NCBI GenBank assembly: GCA_965199765.1
Contig: CBDATC010000002.1
Span: 1,483,739-1,547,738, forward strand
Direction of reading: 5' to 3'
DNA: 64,000 bases
Origin: JAPOXR01 sp965199765
GTDB lineage: Bacteria > Pseudomonadota > Alphaproteobacteria > Rhodobacterales > Rhodobacteraceae
How positions within the stretch are numbered: position 1 is the stretch's first letter; each line of letters opens with the position of its first letter. The position numbers were made by a program, and so were the translations under genes. Of the stretch, positions 17,706 through 26,606 are shown in pieces. Below the pieces are notes generated by a model. The model had not been told where the DNA came from. It saw only the letters and a list, made by a program, of their open reading frames with translations, and made no database searches.

Positions 17706-18137
17706 TCGGCACAGCGCATTGCGTTGCATTCAGCAGTAAAATGAGCGGCTATGGCAGAAAAGCAATCAACCTTTTGTGGGTCCGAGCAGCATGCGCGATG
17801 AAAAAACGATATGGCCATTGCAAACACCGCCAATTCGTCGATCGCAAAAGCTCCAGGCAATCGGCCTTGGACTTTCGAGCTTTCCGGCCACTTGAAGCAG
17901 CAAGTAAGCGGATGCTGACTGCGGCGGGTCAATTTTGCCTCTCCTGACAATGCGTCATCCCGTGCCGCCGACCCGGCGATTCCGCAAAAAAAGGAAATGC
18001 ATGCGCTGGTCACTGGTCTATGGTAAACGGCAACCTCGCTGGTTCGAGGACGTCTACATTGATCTTTGCTGGCGGGCTTTTGTTCTCCAAAGGCCAAATT
18101 CTTAGTTGGCTGCTCCCTGGGCTGCATAGGTGATGAA
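17706..18137. other. Gene-free stretch after the murA-hisD block
   Basis: No gene is recognisable on either strand. In syntenic relatives infA (IF-1) is expected here; I looked for an IF-1-like sequence and saw none. Only short meaningless frames remain. The last bases hold a weak AGG before the EamA start. Confidence 0.55.
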
Positions 18138-19067
18138 ATGAATCCTGCCGGCGATCAGCAGAGGATTATTCAGGGAGGACTTTTGATTGTCGGCGCGATG
18201 GCGGTCATAGGACTCATAGACAATATGATCCCTATGATTGCCACTGAAGCTGGCCTTTGGCAATTTCATGCAGTGCGTTCGATCATGAGCGTCCCTCTGA
18301 TTGTGCTCTTGCTGCGAATTCGGAATCGCTCGTTTCGTCCCCTCCAGCCATTGATCCTGGCTATCCGGTCGGTTCTCATTGCTGGATCAATGCTGCTGTA
18401 TTTTGGATCGTTGGCCTTAATGCCGATCGCAGAAGCTGGGGCTGGACTGTTTGCAGCTCCGATTTTTGTGCTCATCTTCTCTGTTTTGCTGTTTCGAAAA
18501 CGCATCGGAATCTTTCGGATTGCTGCAGTATTGGTGGGCTTCAGCGGGGTGTTGCTGGTTCTTAAACCTGATTTGGGCAATTTGGACCTCATTGTTCTTT
18601 TCCCTTTGTTCGCAGCTGTGCTTTACGGATTGGGTCAGCTGATGACTCGACACTTTTGTTCAAATGAAGATACGTTTGTCATTCTGCTGGCGTTCTATCT
18701 GGCAATTGGTCTTTTCGGCATTGTGGGCGTCATGGTGTTTTCGCTTGCAACGGTGCCGGACAGTTGGAGAGCTGCGGCACCATTTTTCACTGAAGGCTGG
18801 AGAACTCCAACCGCTTCTTTTCTGGCGTGGACATTTGTGCAGGCAATCGGTTCGCTGATCGCAGTGGCGGGGCTGATCCGAGGCTACCAAATTGCCGACC
18901 CGACTTATATGGGTGTGTTTGAATATAGTTTCCTTTTATTCGCTGGATTTTGGGGATGGGTTTTCTGGTCTCAGATCCCCGATGCATTCTCGCTTTTAGG
19001 AATTTTCGCGATCATCGCAGCCGGCACGGCCATCACAACCCGTTCGCAGGGAAAGCGCGCGCTCTAA
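18138..19067 (+). CDS. EamA (DMT) family transporter
   Basis: 309 residues with ten predicted membrane helices in two EamA repeats (residues about 12-145 and 155-300). Recognisable elements are FGSLALMPIAEAGAGLFAAPIFV in repeat one (the A.A.....P.....L motif) and the matching ADPTYMGVFEYSFLLFAGFWGWVFW in repeat two. Members export or import amino acids and other small metabolites. I chose ATG 18138 since it gives the standard N-terminus. It converges on the MFS gene, and the two stop codons overlap by 4 bases. Substrate unknown. Confidence 0.85.
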   Translation: MNPAGDQQRIIQGGLLIVGAMAVIGLIDNMIPMIATEAGLWQFHAVRSIMSVPLIVLLLRIRNRSFRPLQPLILAIRSVLIAGSMLLYFGSLALMPIAEAGAGLFAAPIFVLIFSVLLFRKRIGIFRIAAVLVGFSGVLLVLKPDLGNLDLIVLFPLFAAVLYGLGQLMTRHFCSNEDTFVILLAFYLAIGLFGIVGVMVFSLATVPDSWRAAAPFFTEGWRTPTASFLAWTFVQAIGSLIAVAGLIRGYQIADPTYMGVFEYSFLLFAGFWGWVFWSQIPDAFSLLGIFAIIAAGTAITTRSQGKRAL

Positions 19068-20284
19068 CCGGTGTGTGTGGATTTTCTGCGCGTATCCGCT
19101 TGAAGAAGCACGATGCAGATGACGGTCAGAAATGCTGACAGCAAGAATGGAGCGCCCGGCAGGTAAATCAGCGCGTCCGACTTCACAAATTCATAAAAGA
19201 CAGCCGTCATGATGAGCGGTGACAGCACAAGCGCCAAGGAATTTGTGCTCGCGATGACACCCTGCAGTTCCCCCTGTTGATTGTCGAAAGCAGTCCGCGA
19301 CATAATTCCCTGCAATGCGGGCAGCGCAACGCCCGCTAAAGATCCAATTGGTATCAAAGCGAACGCCATCCATGTTTCGGTCGCAAAACTGTATCCTGCA
19401 AAGGTTATCACTTCGAAAATCAGACCGAACAAAACCGTTTGCGCTTCGCCAATCCGCCTGAGAATTGGTCGAATAAGCCAACCCTGAACGATGACTAGGC
19501 CGACCCCGTAGGCGGCCAACGAGAGACCAATGGTGCGCGGCCCCCAACCGAATCTTTCCGCGCCGTAGAACGACCAAATAGCCGGGTAGACCGTTATCGC
19601 GATCTGTAGGAGAAACAAAACAATAAGAAGAATCTTGAGACCGGGGAGCTTCCCGATCTGAAAAACAGCACCCACCGGATTTGCCCGTTTCCACTCGAAC
19701 GGTCGGCGGATCGTGTCGGTGACTGTTTCTTCCAATACAAAATAACCGAGAACCATATTTGCAAACGACAACACAGCCGCTGCATAAAACGGGGCGCGAG
19801 TTCCAAATTCAGCAAAGACGGCACCGAACAAGGGACCCAGCACAAACCCTATGCCGAAAGCCGCAGAGATTAGTCCGAAATTCTGCGCCTTTTCTTCAGG
19901 TTCCGAGATGTCGGCGACATAGGCGGATACGGTCGCATAGGTTGACGCTGTGATTCCTCCAACAATCCGTCCAATCAACAAAAACCAAATCGTGTGCGCA
20001 AAACCCATGATCAAATAGTCTGCGGCCATGAAAAATAGGGAAACCAGAAGCACCGGTCTTCGTCCGTATCGATCAGAGAGACTTCCAATCATTGGACTGA
20101 ACACGAACTGCATGACCGCGAATGCCGATGCAAGAATACCACCCCATACTGCAGCGGATCCAAGCGAATCTGCCTCGACCTCCAAAATGAGATCCGGCAT
20201 GACGGGGACAATAATCCCTATGCCAATGGCATCAATGACCACCGTCAACAGGACGAAAAGCAGCGCGAGTTTATTTTTTTTCAC
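19064..20284 (-). CDS. MFS transporter, TetA(TCR1.2.3)-like
   Basis: 406 residues from GTG 20284, twelve predicted membrane helices. The loop 2-3 motif GSLSDRYGRRPVLLVSL (G-x-L-x-D-R-x-G-R-R) is the MFS-A signature, and FGISAA-like FGLISAAFGIGFVLGP is motif C of drug/H+ antiporters. The start KKNKLALLFVLLTVVIDAIGIG matches the TCR/TetA subfamily. The in-frame sequence upstream to 20401 is not conserved. It is probably an inner-membrane efflux pump; similarity to tetracycline pumps is only at subfamily level and does not establish tetracycline resistance. Confidence 0.83.
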   Translation of the reverse strand: MKKNKLALLFVLLTVVIDAIGIGIIVPVMPDLILEVEADSLGSAAVWGGILASAFAVMQFVFSPMIGSLSDRYGRRPVLLVSLFFMAADYLIMGFAHTIWFLLIGRIVGGITASTYATVSAYVADISEPEEKAQNFGLISAAFGIGFVLGPLFGAVFAEFGTRAPFYAAAVLSFANMVLGYFVLEETVTDTIRRPFEWKRANPVGAVFQIGKLPGLKILLIVLFLLQIAITVYPAIWSFYGAERFGWGPRTIGLSLAAYGVGLVIVQGWLIRPILRRIGEAQTVLFGLIFEVITFAGYSFATETWMAFALIPIGSLAGVALPALQGIMSRTAFDNQQGELQGVIASTNSLALVLSPLIMTAVFYEFVKSDALIYLPGAPFLLSAFLTVICIVLLQADTRRKSTHTG

Positions 20285-20562
20285 TTGCGTATCCAGCGAA
20301 AAAAAGGGCGGCCCTGAGCTATCGACTCGGACACGATTCAAAGGAAGCCCTATAACATTTGGTGATTCTGAAAGGAATTTAGCAATTGAGGGAACCTTCA
20401 AAGCACGCTTCGAGGATTACCGAAGGATATTTTCGGTCCATTCTCCTCTTCGATGTTATCGACGAGACGAATAGGTGATGCCGGACGATCGCCTTCACAA
20501 ACCTTCCTTGCGGGAAAAACTAGGACATTCTCCCAAATCTACCATCTGAATTCAGCCGAAAC

Positions 20563-20806
20563 ATGCAAATTGGAATCATGGAAGCGTTCATTAAAGGCGA
20601 GATCGAGAGCGGACGCTTTGCAAGTGCGTCAGAGGTTGTGCGCACTGGCCTGCGTGAGCTTGAAGACCAGAAGAAGTAACTGGAGACGGTTCACGCCCAT
20701 GTTGGCGAGGGTTTGGCCCAGGCCCGAACACGGAGATTTTGCCGAGGGCATCACCGCCGATCAATTTATTGAACGCGCAGTTCGGCGTGCGTGCGCAAAT
20801 TTGTGA
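20563..20806 (+). pseudogene. parD: Broken ParD-type antitoxin
   Basis: From ATG 20563 the frame reads MEAFIKGEIESGRFASASEVV and RTGLRELEDQ, then TAA. This matches ParD ribbon-helix-helix antitoxins. The missing C-terminus continues in another frame just downstream as GDFAEGITADQFIERAVRR, the usual ParD toxin-binding tail, so at least one frameshift has split the gene. The N-terminal ribbon also looks incomplete. A ParE remnant follows directly. Confidence 0.75.
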
Positions 20807-21098
20807 GCGATCAGCATCGGTTGACCCGACGAGCCGAAGCGGATCTTGATGACATCGCTGCTTGTACCGTTGAAAACCGGGGCCAAGCCCAAATGGATGC
20901 ATACATTCGAGCACACTTTGACCGTTTCGAGTGGATTGCTAGCAAGCCGAAAGTTGGTCGAGAGCGCCCGGAATTGGGCGTGGCCTGCGTAGCTACCCGG
21001 AGGGCTCACACATTGTATTTTACATGGAGGTGGGTTCTGTGATCGAAGTAGCTGCGATCCCACATCAGGCAATGGACATCAAAAGCTGGTTTGACTGA
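20791..21098 (+). pseudogene. parE: Broken ParE-type toxin
   Basis: The frame from 20791 reads RLTRRAEADLDDIAACT, QMDAYIRAHFDRFEWIASKPKVGRERPEL, then stops at 21042. ParE/RelE toxins have exactly this layout (L...A..DL..I..Y.......A..Y...L...F..LA..P..GR). The expected final strand (IEVVRILHQRMD) is in a different frame as VIEVAAIPHQAMDIKSWF, ending about 21098. The frameshift and altered middle suggest an inactive toxin, consistent with the broken antitoxin beside it. Confidence 0.75.
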
Positions 21099-21150
21099 TT
21101 TGTAAAGCACGAGACTTGATCTGACATTTTTGCTCTATTGGAGTGCCAGT

Positions 21151-22274
21151 TGGTGTCAGTAACCCCCCTGATTCTGCGATCTGGAACAGTTCGGCGGCGG
21201 TTTTCGGGTCTCCGCGGCTGGATTTCCGGCTGATTTTCGACATTTCAACGGTTCTGCCGGCGGTTTTCATGCGTCGAGGCGGATTCCGCGCGCACCTGTC
21301 CTGTGGCCCGAATGGGCGGCGGTGATTTCCGCTTCGGAGGGGAGAGCCGTCAGGCCGGAAGCGGCGGCCAAAACCGGTTCCGGCGGATCAAGAAGAGTCT
21401 CCCTCACCTTTTTGATCAGCGAAGCGGACCGCTCGAGCAGATCCCGGACCTGCGCGGAGCCGCCGCGCCAGCCGGCTGGAGCGATTCCCGAGCTTGGCCT
21501 TCAGATGCTTGTGCTGCCGCCAGCCTTTGATGTTCCTGCGGGCGCACAGCTTGCCGGTCTCGGGCACCGCGCAGCCCACCGCTTCGGAAAGCAGACGGTG
21601 GTCGACCGGATGTTCGACGTCGGTCTCCACAACAAACGAATCCGCCTTCACATCGACCGGACCGCGGCGCTTCACGATCCTGTGACCGAGCTGCATGATT
21701 GTACTGTTGACGAACCGAAGCATCTCCTCGTCGAGAAGCTCCGTCAGATTGTGCGCGATCCGGGGAGACTTGAACTGATCATGATAACCCGGACACTGCA
21801 GCATGATCCGGATTTCGGCATGCCTGCACATCTCCTCAAGACGGTCGAAGCCGCGGTTGAGCCACTGCTTCAATATGCCAGGGCAGGAACCTGCCGGAAA
21901 CTCATTCCCGGACGGCCGTTCTCAAGGCTGGCCCGTTCCGAATGCTTCGCCTCCATGTGAGCCAAATCCGCCTGACGGGACTTCTCGTCGCATTAAAGCA
22001 CCTTCAGGCCGCTCAGCAGACGGGGAATGTCGTCCCGCGGACGCTCGTTGATCGGAAGATCCTCGATCGGAACATGAAACCGCTGCGGATTTTTCTCGAA
22101 TGTGGTTCTCATAGAATCACTCTAAGTTGAAGATTCGCCTTTTTGACACAATATCTGGGCGAATCTTCTGCTTTTTGTGCCATATCTTCCAATTCTTCGC
22201 AACTGCAAACAGCAGAAAATTCCATGCACGGTAAGGCTTAGAACGGCAGAATCGACTTTTCCGGCAGACACCAA
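21151..22274 (-). mobile_element. Degenerate IS (ISNCY-like) with terminal TTGGTGTC inverted repeats
   Basis: About 1.12 kb bounded by ttggtgtc at 21150-21157 and gacaccaa at 22267-22274. A transposase on the minus strand is broken: it begins near 22112 (MRTTFEKNPQRFHVPIEDLP, then DDIPRLLSGLKVL and a stop) and continues in other frames, the longest covering 21388-21873 with KADSFVVETDVEHPVDHRLLSEAVG. The (V)DS.VVETD..(Y/H)P.D..LL motif is typical of ISNCY-type DDE transposases. Several frameshifts and stops make it inactive. No clear target duplication remains. Its right end recurs alone at 5661-5737. Confidence 0.65.
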
Positions 22275-22296
22275 TTAATCAATTGACTCCAATATT

Positions 22297-22799
22297 ATGG
22301 GAAAATATCCTCTCATTATGGGAATAGGAAACACATCAAAGGCTCCGTCGGATCTGAAAGCTCCTAAGCAAGTTGCAGGCTCGCAGAGCGTTTACATTGC
22401 CATCGCGGTTCTCAGGGGTGCTGCGCGGCAAAATGAAAACGGTGTTACCGCAAAGAAGCTCTCACAAGAGCTCGGCCCAACTCTGCATACGACGCATCGG
22501 TTGCTTCAAGTTTTTGTCGATGTGGTGCTGCGCGATAAGGTCATTCGCAGCAACCTGTCAAAATACGACAGTTACTTTGACATGTCGCAGGCAGACATGG
22601 AACTGGCTGTTTCCAAACGCAGGAAACCGGCTTTTCTTTCAATGATGGGCGGCTCAAAGACGGCGTTCGCGCTATCGGGATTGTCGTCGGCCCGGCGTCG
22701 AACCCGTCCCTTCTTTCAATTTCAGTCGCAACATCCGCCAAACGTATGAAAACCGGTTACCGGCTGAACCTGGAAGCAGCTTTCAAATCTAAAATCTAA
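22297..22799 (+). pseudogene. IclR-family regulator, internally deleted and frameshifted
   Basis: The N-terminus is a clear IclR winged helix: SQSVYIAIAVLRGAARQNENG, VTAKKLSQELG, TTHRLLQVFVDVVL (residues about 28-80). The frame then runs off at 22749. In a second frame the IclR C-terminal end is legible: DGVRAIGIVVGPASNPSLLS, ISVATSAKRM, ending with a stop near 22799. The central effector-binding part is missing, so a deletion plus a frameshift destroyed the gene. IclR proteins often control adjacent transport operons; this one lies just upstream of the ABC importer operon and probably was its regulator. Confidence 0.75.
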
Positions 22800-22851
22800 A
22801 ATCTGAACTGGGACTTTTTGAAGTTGATGGACTTAAATCTGGAGATGTGGA

Positions 22852-24363
22852 ATGAAATGTAAATTAGTATCGCTGGCGGTCGTCTCAAGCCTGATGGGGG
22901 CAGCGGCGCAAGCCGGGCCGGAAGACAACTCGCTGAATATCGCCTGGTCAGGCGAGCTTGCCACGCTGGATCGCTATTATAACACGTTGCGCGAGGGGAT
23001 TGTTGTTGGTCGTCTGGTCTGGGATTCGCTGTTGTTCAAGAATCCCGAGACGCTGGAATTTGAACCGTTGCTGGCCAAGAGCTACAAGTTCGTTGACTCC
23101 ACCACTATGGAATTTGAATTGCGCGAAGGTGTGACATTCCACAATGGTGAAGCCTTTGACGCAGATGATGTTGTCTATACGTTCAACCGGATGTCAAACC
23201 CCGATGCAGGTGTTCTGACGCAGCGCAATGTCAACTGGATCGAAAACGCGGAAAAAATGGGGCAGTACTCGGTTCGCCTGAACCTCAAGGCGCCGACCCC
23301 GACCGCACTGGAATTCCTGGCCGGGCCGCTGCTAATCTATCCTAACGAATACTATGAAGAGGTTGGCCCCGAAGGCATGGGCGCGAACCCGGTGGGCACA
23401 GGTCCTTATCGCGTGACCGAGTTTGAGCCCGGCGCATCGATCACCTTCGAACGCAACAAAGACTACTTCGAAGGCTCGCCCAAAGGACAGCCGCAGATCG
23501 CGACCATCCATCAGCGCACAGTTCCTGACAACAACACACAGATCGCCGAGCTTTTGGCCGGAACTGTGGACTGGATCTGGAAAGTGCCGACTGATCAGGC
23601 AACCCGTCTGACCGGGCGTCCGGGTGTGTCTGTGGTGAACGAACAGACTATGCGTGTGGGTTATCTGAGCTTTGACAGCTCGAACCGCACCGGAAACAAC
23701 TCTCCGGTAAATCACGCGCTGGTGCGCAAGGCGATTGCACATGCGATTGACCGTGATGCGATTGTCAAAGCACTAGTTGGCGGCAGCTCGCAGGTTGTGA
23801 ACTCGGCCTGCCACCCGGCTCAGTTTGGCTGCGAGCAGGATGTCGTGGCCTATGAATACGATCCGGAAAAAGCCAAGGCTCTGTTGGCCGAGGCTGGTTA
23901 CCCGGATGGGTTCACTATCGACTTTCATGCCTATCGCAACCGGCCTTATGCCGAGGCGATCATGGGCTTTCTGAATGCGGTCGGCATCCAAACCAACCTA
24001 GTTTACCTGAAATATGCGGCTTTGCGCGATCAGGTTTACGCTGGTGAAATCGACTTTAACTTTATGACCTGGGGCAGTTATTCGTTCCATGATGTCTCGG
24101 CCATCACCAGCCATTTCTTCAAGGCGACCCGTGATGACTATGCGCGTGATGACCAGCTGATCGCGGATCTGACAACGGGTGATGAATCGGTGGATCGTAC
24201 AACACGCGAAAGCGCTTATTCCAGAGCGCTCAAGACGATTGCAGACAACGCCTATTGGGTTCCGCTGTTCACCTACAATGTGAACTATGCCTTCGATGAA
24301 GCGTTAAACTTTTCTCCCAACCCGGATGAAATTCCTCGATTCTACGCAGCCAGCTGGAAATAA
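22852..24363 (+). CDS. ABC transporter substrate-binding protein, peptide/nickel (SBP_bac_5) family
   Basis: 503 residues. A Sec signal peptide (residues 1-21, cleavage after AQA) is followed by the extracytoplasmic solute-binding family 5 fold: LNIAWSGELATLDRYYNTL, FELREGVTFHNGEAFDADDVVYTFNRM (signature of peptide-binding proteins), NPVGTGPYRVTEF and RKAIAHAIDRDAIVKAL. It captures oligopeptides or related solutes in the periplasm for the downstream permeases. GGAG lies 7 bases before ATG 22852. First gene of an operon whose second gene is now separated by an ISAs1 element. GC content and codon choice look higher and more uniform than in the neighbouring core genes. Confidence 0.93.
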   Translation: MKCKLVSLAVVSSLMGAAAQAGPEDNSLNIAWSGELATLDRYYNTLREGIVVGRLVWDSLLFKNPETLEFEPLLAKSYKFVDSTTMEFELREGVTFHNGEAFDADDVVYTFNRMSNPDAGVLTQRNVNWIENAEKMGQYSVRLNLKAPTPTALEFLAGPLLIYPNEYYEEVGPEGMGANPVGTGPYRVTEFEPGASITFERNKDYFEGSPKGQPQIATIHQRTVPDNNTQIAELLAGTVDWIWKVPTDQATRLTGRPGVSVVNEQTMRVGYLSFDSSNRTGNNSPVNHALVRKAIAHAIDRDAIVKALVGGSSQVVNSACHPAQFGCEQDVVAYEYDPEKAKALLAEAGYPDGFTIDFHAYRNRPYAEAIMGFLNAVGIQTNLVYLKYAALRDQVYAGEIDFNFMTWGSYSFHDVSAITSHFFKATRDDYARDDQLIADLTTGDESVDRTTRESAYSRALKTIADNAYWVPLFTYNVNYAFDEALNFSPNPDEIPRFYAASWK

Positions 24364-24369
24364 TTTTCG

Positions 24370-24408
24370 CGCCTCGGGGGGGCTGTCTTCAGGCCCCCTC
24401 TTTTCGGT
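24370..24408 (+). terminator. Hairpin after the substrate-binding protein gene
   Basis: Just behind the stop, ggggggctg and caggccccc can pair with one internal mismatch around a tctt loop, followed by tcttttc. Such hairpins between binding-protein and permease genes usually let only part of the transcripts continue, keeping the binding protein in excess. The IS element begins about 15 bases downstream. Confidence 0.55.
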
Positions 24409-24418
24409 CCCATTGGGC

Positions 24419-25645
24419 CAGAGCAAACGCATGAAGGTTGTGAGTCACTGTGCCTCGTCTGAAGTTGGTCTGATTAGCCGTATATCTGCTTCAAAATCGA
24501 AGCAGAGGCTAGCTTGTGATGTTCCAGAAATCACTGACGTGCTTTGGCGCGATAGGTCGACAAGGTCGAACACGAGCTGATTGACGTGTTGGCGATCACG
24601 ATATGTGCAGTACTGGCGCATGCGGAAACCTTTGAAGTCATTGCGCTTTATGGTCAGCACAAAGAGAAATGGCTGCGTCAGTTGCTGCGACTTCCAAACG
24701 GCATTCCCTCGCATGATACCTTTCGTCGGGTGTTCATGTTGATAAACGCTCTGGCCTGGAAGCGGGCGGCTTTTACACCAGCGGAGAAAGACGGGCCACG
24801 CCAAATTGCCGTGGATGGCAAGACCATGCTGCGTTCCTTTGACCGGCGCAAAGGAAACTCTCCTCTCCATGTGGTCAGCGCGATTGCGACACAAAAGGGC
24901 CTGACGCTCGCACTGTGCGTAGTTTCTGAGAAAAGCGGGGAGGCTGAAGCGCCTTTGCCGCTTCTGGAAGGGCTCAATCTAGCGGGAGCGCTGATTTCAT
25001 TGGACGCGCTGTATGCTCGGAAATGGCTTGCGAACAGCATTGTAGAGCAAGGCGCAGACTATCTCATGGCGCTGAAGAAAAACAACAAAAAAGACCATGC
25101 CTGTGATGTTGAGCATTTTGCAAAAACGACCTTTGGCAAAATCCTTGACCCTCCCGCTGTCTTTGACGCATTTGACGAGACGGACAGGCGCCTGACCCGT
25201 CGGCGCGCCTTTTTCAGCGATGATGCTGAACTGATTGCAACGCTAAAGGAATGGCGCGACGTGCGCCGGATGATCGCTGTAGAAACCATCACCAGCACGG
25301 CTAACGCACATGGCGGTGGTTGCGGAAAAACAAGGTGTGATATCAGATACTTCCTGACATCCAGTGAGGCCGAAGGCCCAGCCCTTGCCTCCGCCGTGCG
25401 GGATCACTGGGCGATCGAAAGCAGCCTGCATTCGGTGCTGGATGGCGGTCTGCGAGAGGATGACAGTCGTTTGCAAGACCGTAACGCTGTGGCCAATCTG
25501 GCAATCATCCGCAACATTGCATTCAACCTCGTTGAAGCCGACAAGTCACAAAAAGGCTCCATTAAGGGCAGACGCAAAGCCGCAGGTTGGGACAAAGTTT
25601 GCTTGCAGAAAATCATCCGCTTCCGACCTTCATGCTTTTGCCCTG
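24419..25645 (+). mobile_element. ISAs1-family insertion sequence, 1227 bp
   Basis: Terminal inverted repeats are visible: left cagagcaaacgcatgaagg (24419 on), right, as reverse complement, cagggcaaaagcatgaagg (ending 25645); about 22 bases with 3 mismatches. Both sides carry the same 10-base sequence cccattgggc (24409-24418 and 25646-25655), an intact target duplication of the length seen for this family. The element landed between the binding-protein and permease genes and interrupts neither coding sequence. Confidence 0.9.
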
Positions 25646-25707
25646 CCCATTGGGCGATCCACGCCCCTCTTCACAAAGGTCCGCTATATGCACATCTTCA
25701 TCTTTAA
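24586..25707 (+). CDS. ISAs1-family transposase, N-terminus frameshifted
   Basis: The frame carries RLPNGIPSHDTFRRVF, QIAVDGKTMLRSFDR (first Asp), GALISLDALYARKW (second Asp), DYLMALKKNNK and REDDSRLQDRNAVANLAIIRNIAFNL (catalytic Glu), all hallmarks of ISAs1 DDE transposases. The family's first 50 or so residues are out of frame: an ATG at 24431 opens a frame that ends at 24580, while HELIDVLAITICAVLA is in the main frame without an ATG before 24586. The stop is missing at the usual place, so the frame reads through the right terminal repeat to 25707. Probably inactive or weakly active. Confidence 0.8.
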   Translation: MLAITICAVLAHAETFEVIALYGQHKEKWLRQLLRLPNGIPSHDTFRRVFMLINALAWKRAAFTPAEKDGPRQIAVDGKTMLRSFDRRKGNSPLHVVSAIATQKGLTLALCVVSEKSGEAEAPLPLLEGLNLAGALISLDALYARKWLANSIVEQGADYLMALKKNNKKDHACDVEHFAKTTFGKILDPPAVFDAFDETDRRLTRRRAFFSDDAELIATLKEWRDVRRMIAVETITSTANAHGGGCGKTRCDIRYFLTSSEAEGPALASAVRDHWAIESSLHSVLDGGLREDDSRLQDRNAVANLAIIRNIAFNLVEADKSQKGSIKGRRKAAGWDKVCLQKIIRFRPSCFCPAHWAIHAPLHKGPLYAHLHL

Positions 25708-26605
25708 ACGCCTTGGTCTGGCGTTACTGGTCGCTCTATTTGTGTCTTTTCTTAGCTTCCTGATGCTGCGCGCCGCCGGGGATCCCGCCATCGCGATGGC
25801 GGGTGAAGGTGCGACAGAAGCGGATATCGAGTTTATCCGGATTCAGTTTGGCTTTGATCGCCCGTTTCTGGTGCAGTATTTTGACTGGCTGTTCGGTGCG
25901 CTGCGCGGTGATTTTGGCGAGAGCACCTATTTCACCATACCTGTTGCAGAGTTGATTGGAGAACGCCTACCGATCACGTTGAAATTGGGGTTCGCATCGC
26001 TGATTTTTGCGATTTCACTGGCCATACCGCTGGGAATGCTGGCGGCGGTCTACCCGAACTCTCTGATCGACCGGGCGGCACTGGTGCTATCGGTTTTGGG
26101 TCAGGCCTTGCCGAATTTTTGGTTTGCTCTGATGCTGATTGTGATCCTGTCGGTCTGGTGGCCGCTGCTGCCACCTTCGGGGAACTCAACGTGGCAACAC
26201 TTTATTATGCCCACAATAGTCTTGGGATACTATGCGACGCCAGCAATCATGCGGCTGACACGGTCGGGGATGCTGGATGTGTTGCGCTCTGACTATATCC
26301 GCACGGCACGGGCCAAGGGGCTGCATCCGATGCAGGTGCTGGTCAAACATGCGATGCGCAATGCGATCCTGCCGGTGGTGAGTCTGGCGACGGTCCAGTT
26401 CGGCTATATGCTGGGAGGATCGATTATCATCGAGAGTATCTTTGCCCTGCATGGGATTGGGCAATTGGCTTGGGAGAGTATTTCCCGCGCCGACCTGCCC
26501 ACTGTTCAAGCCATCGTCCTGATCTTGTCGCTTATCTATGTCGGCCTCAATTTGGCTGGCGATCTTGTCAACGCGTGGCTTGACCCGCGCATTCGGGTGG
26601 CCTGA
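25688..26605 (+). CDS. Peptide-type ABC transporter permease (DppB-like)
   Basis: 305 residues. MHIFIFKRLGLALLVALFVSFLSFLML is the typical first helix of DppB/OppB permeases; the long periplasmic loop and five further helices follow. The cytoplasmic EAA loop is DYIRTARAKGLHPMQVLVKHAMRNAILPVV, which docks on the ATPases. ATG 25688 was chosen because the family start follows; the open frame further upstream belongs to the IS. It forms the channel with the next gene, and its stop is 1 base from that start. Promoter supply past the IS insertion is uncertain. Confidence 0.92.
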   Translation: MHIFIFKRLGLALLVALFVSFLSFLMLRAAGDPAIAMAGEGATEADIEFIRIQFGFDRPFLVQYFDWLFGALRGDFGESTYFTIPVAELIGERLPITLKLGFASLIFAISLAIPLGMLAAVYPNSLIDRAALVLSVLGQALPNFWFALMLIVILSVWWPLLPPSGNSTWQHFIMPTIVLGYYATPAIMRLTRSGMLDVLRSDYIRTARAKGLHPMQVLVKHAMRNAILPVVSLATVQFGYMLGGSIIIESIFALHGIGQLAWESISRADLPTVQAIVLILSLIYVGLNLAGDLVNAWLDPRIRVA

Positions 26606-26606
26606 T

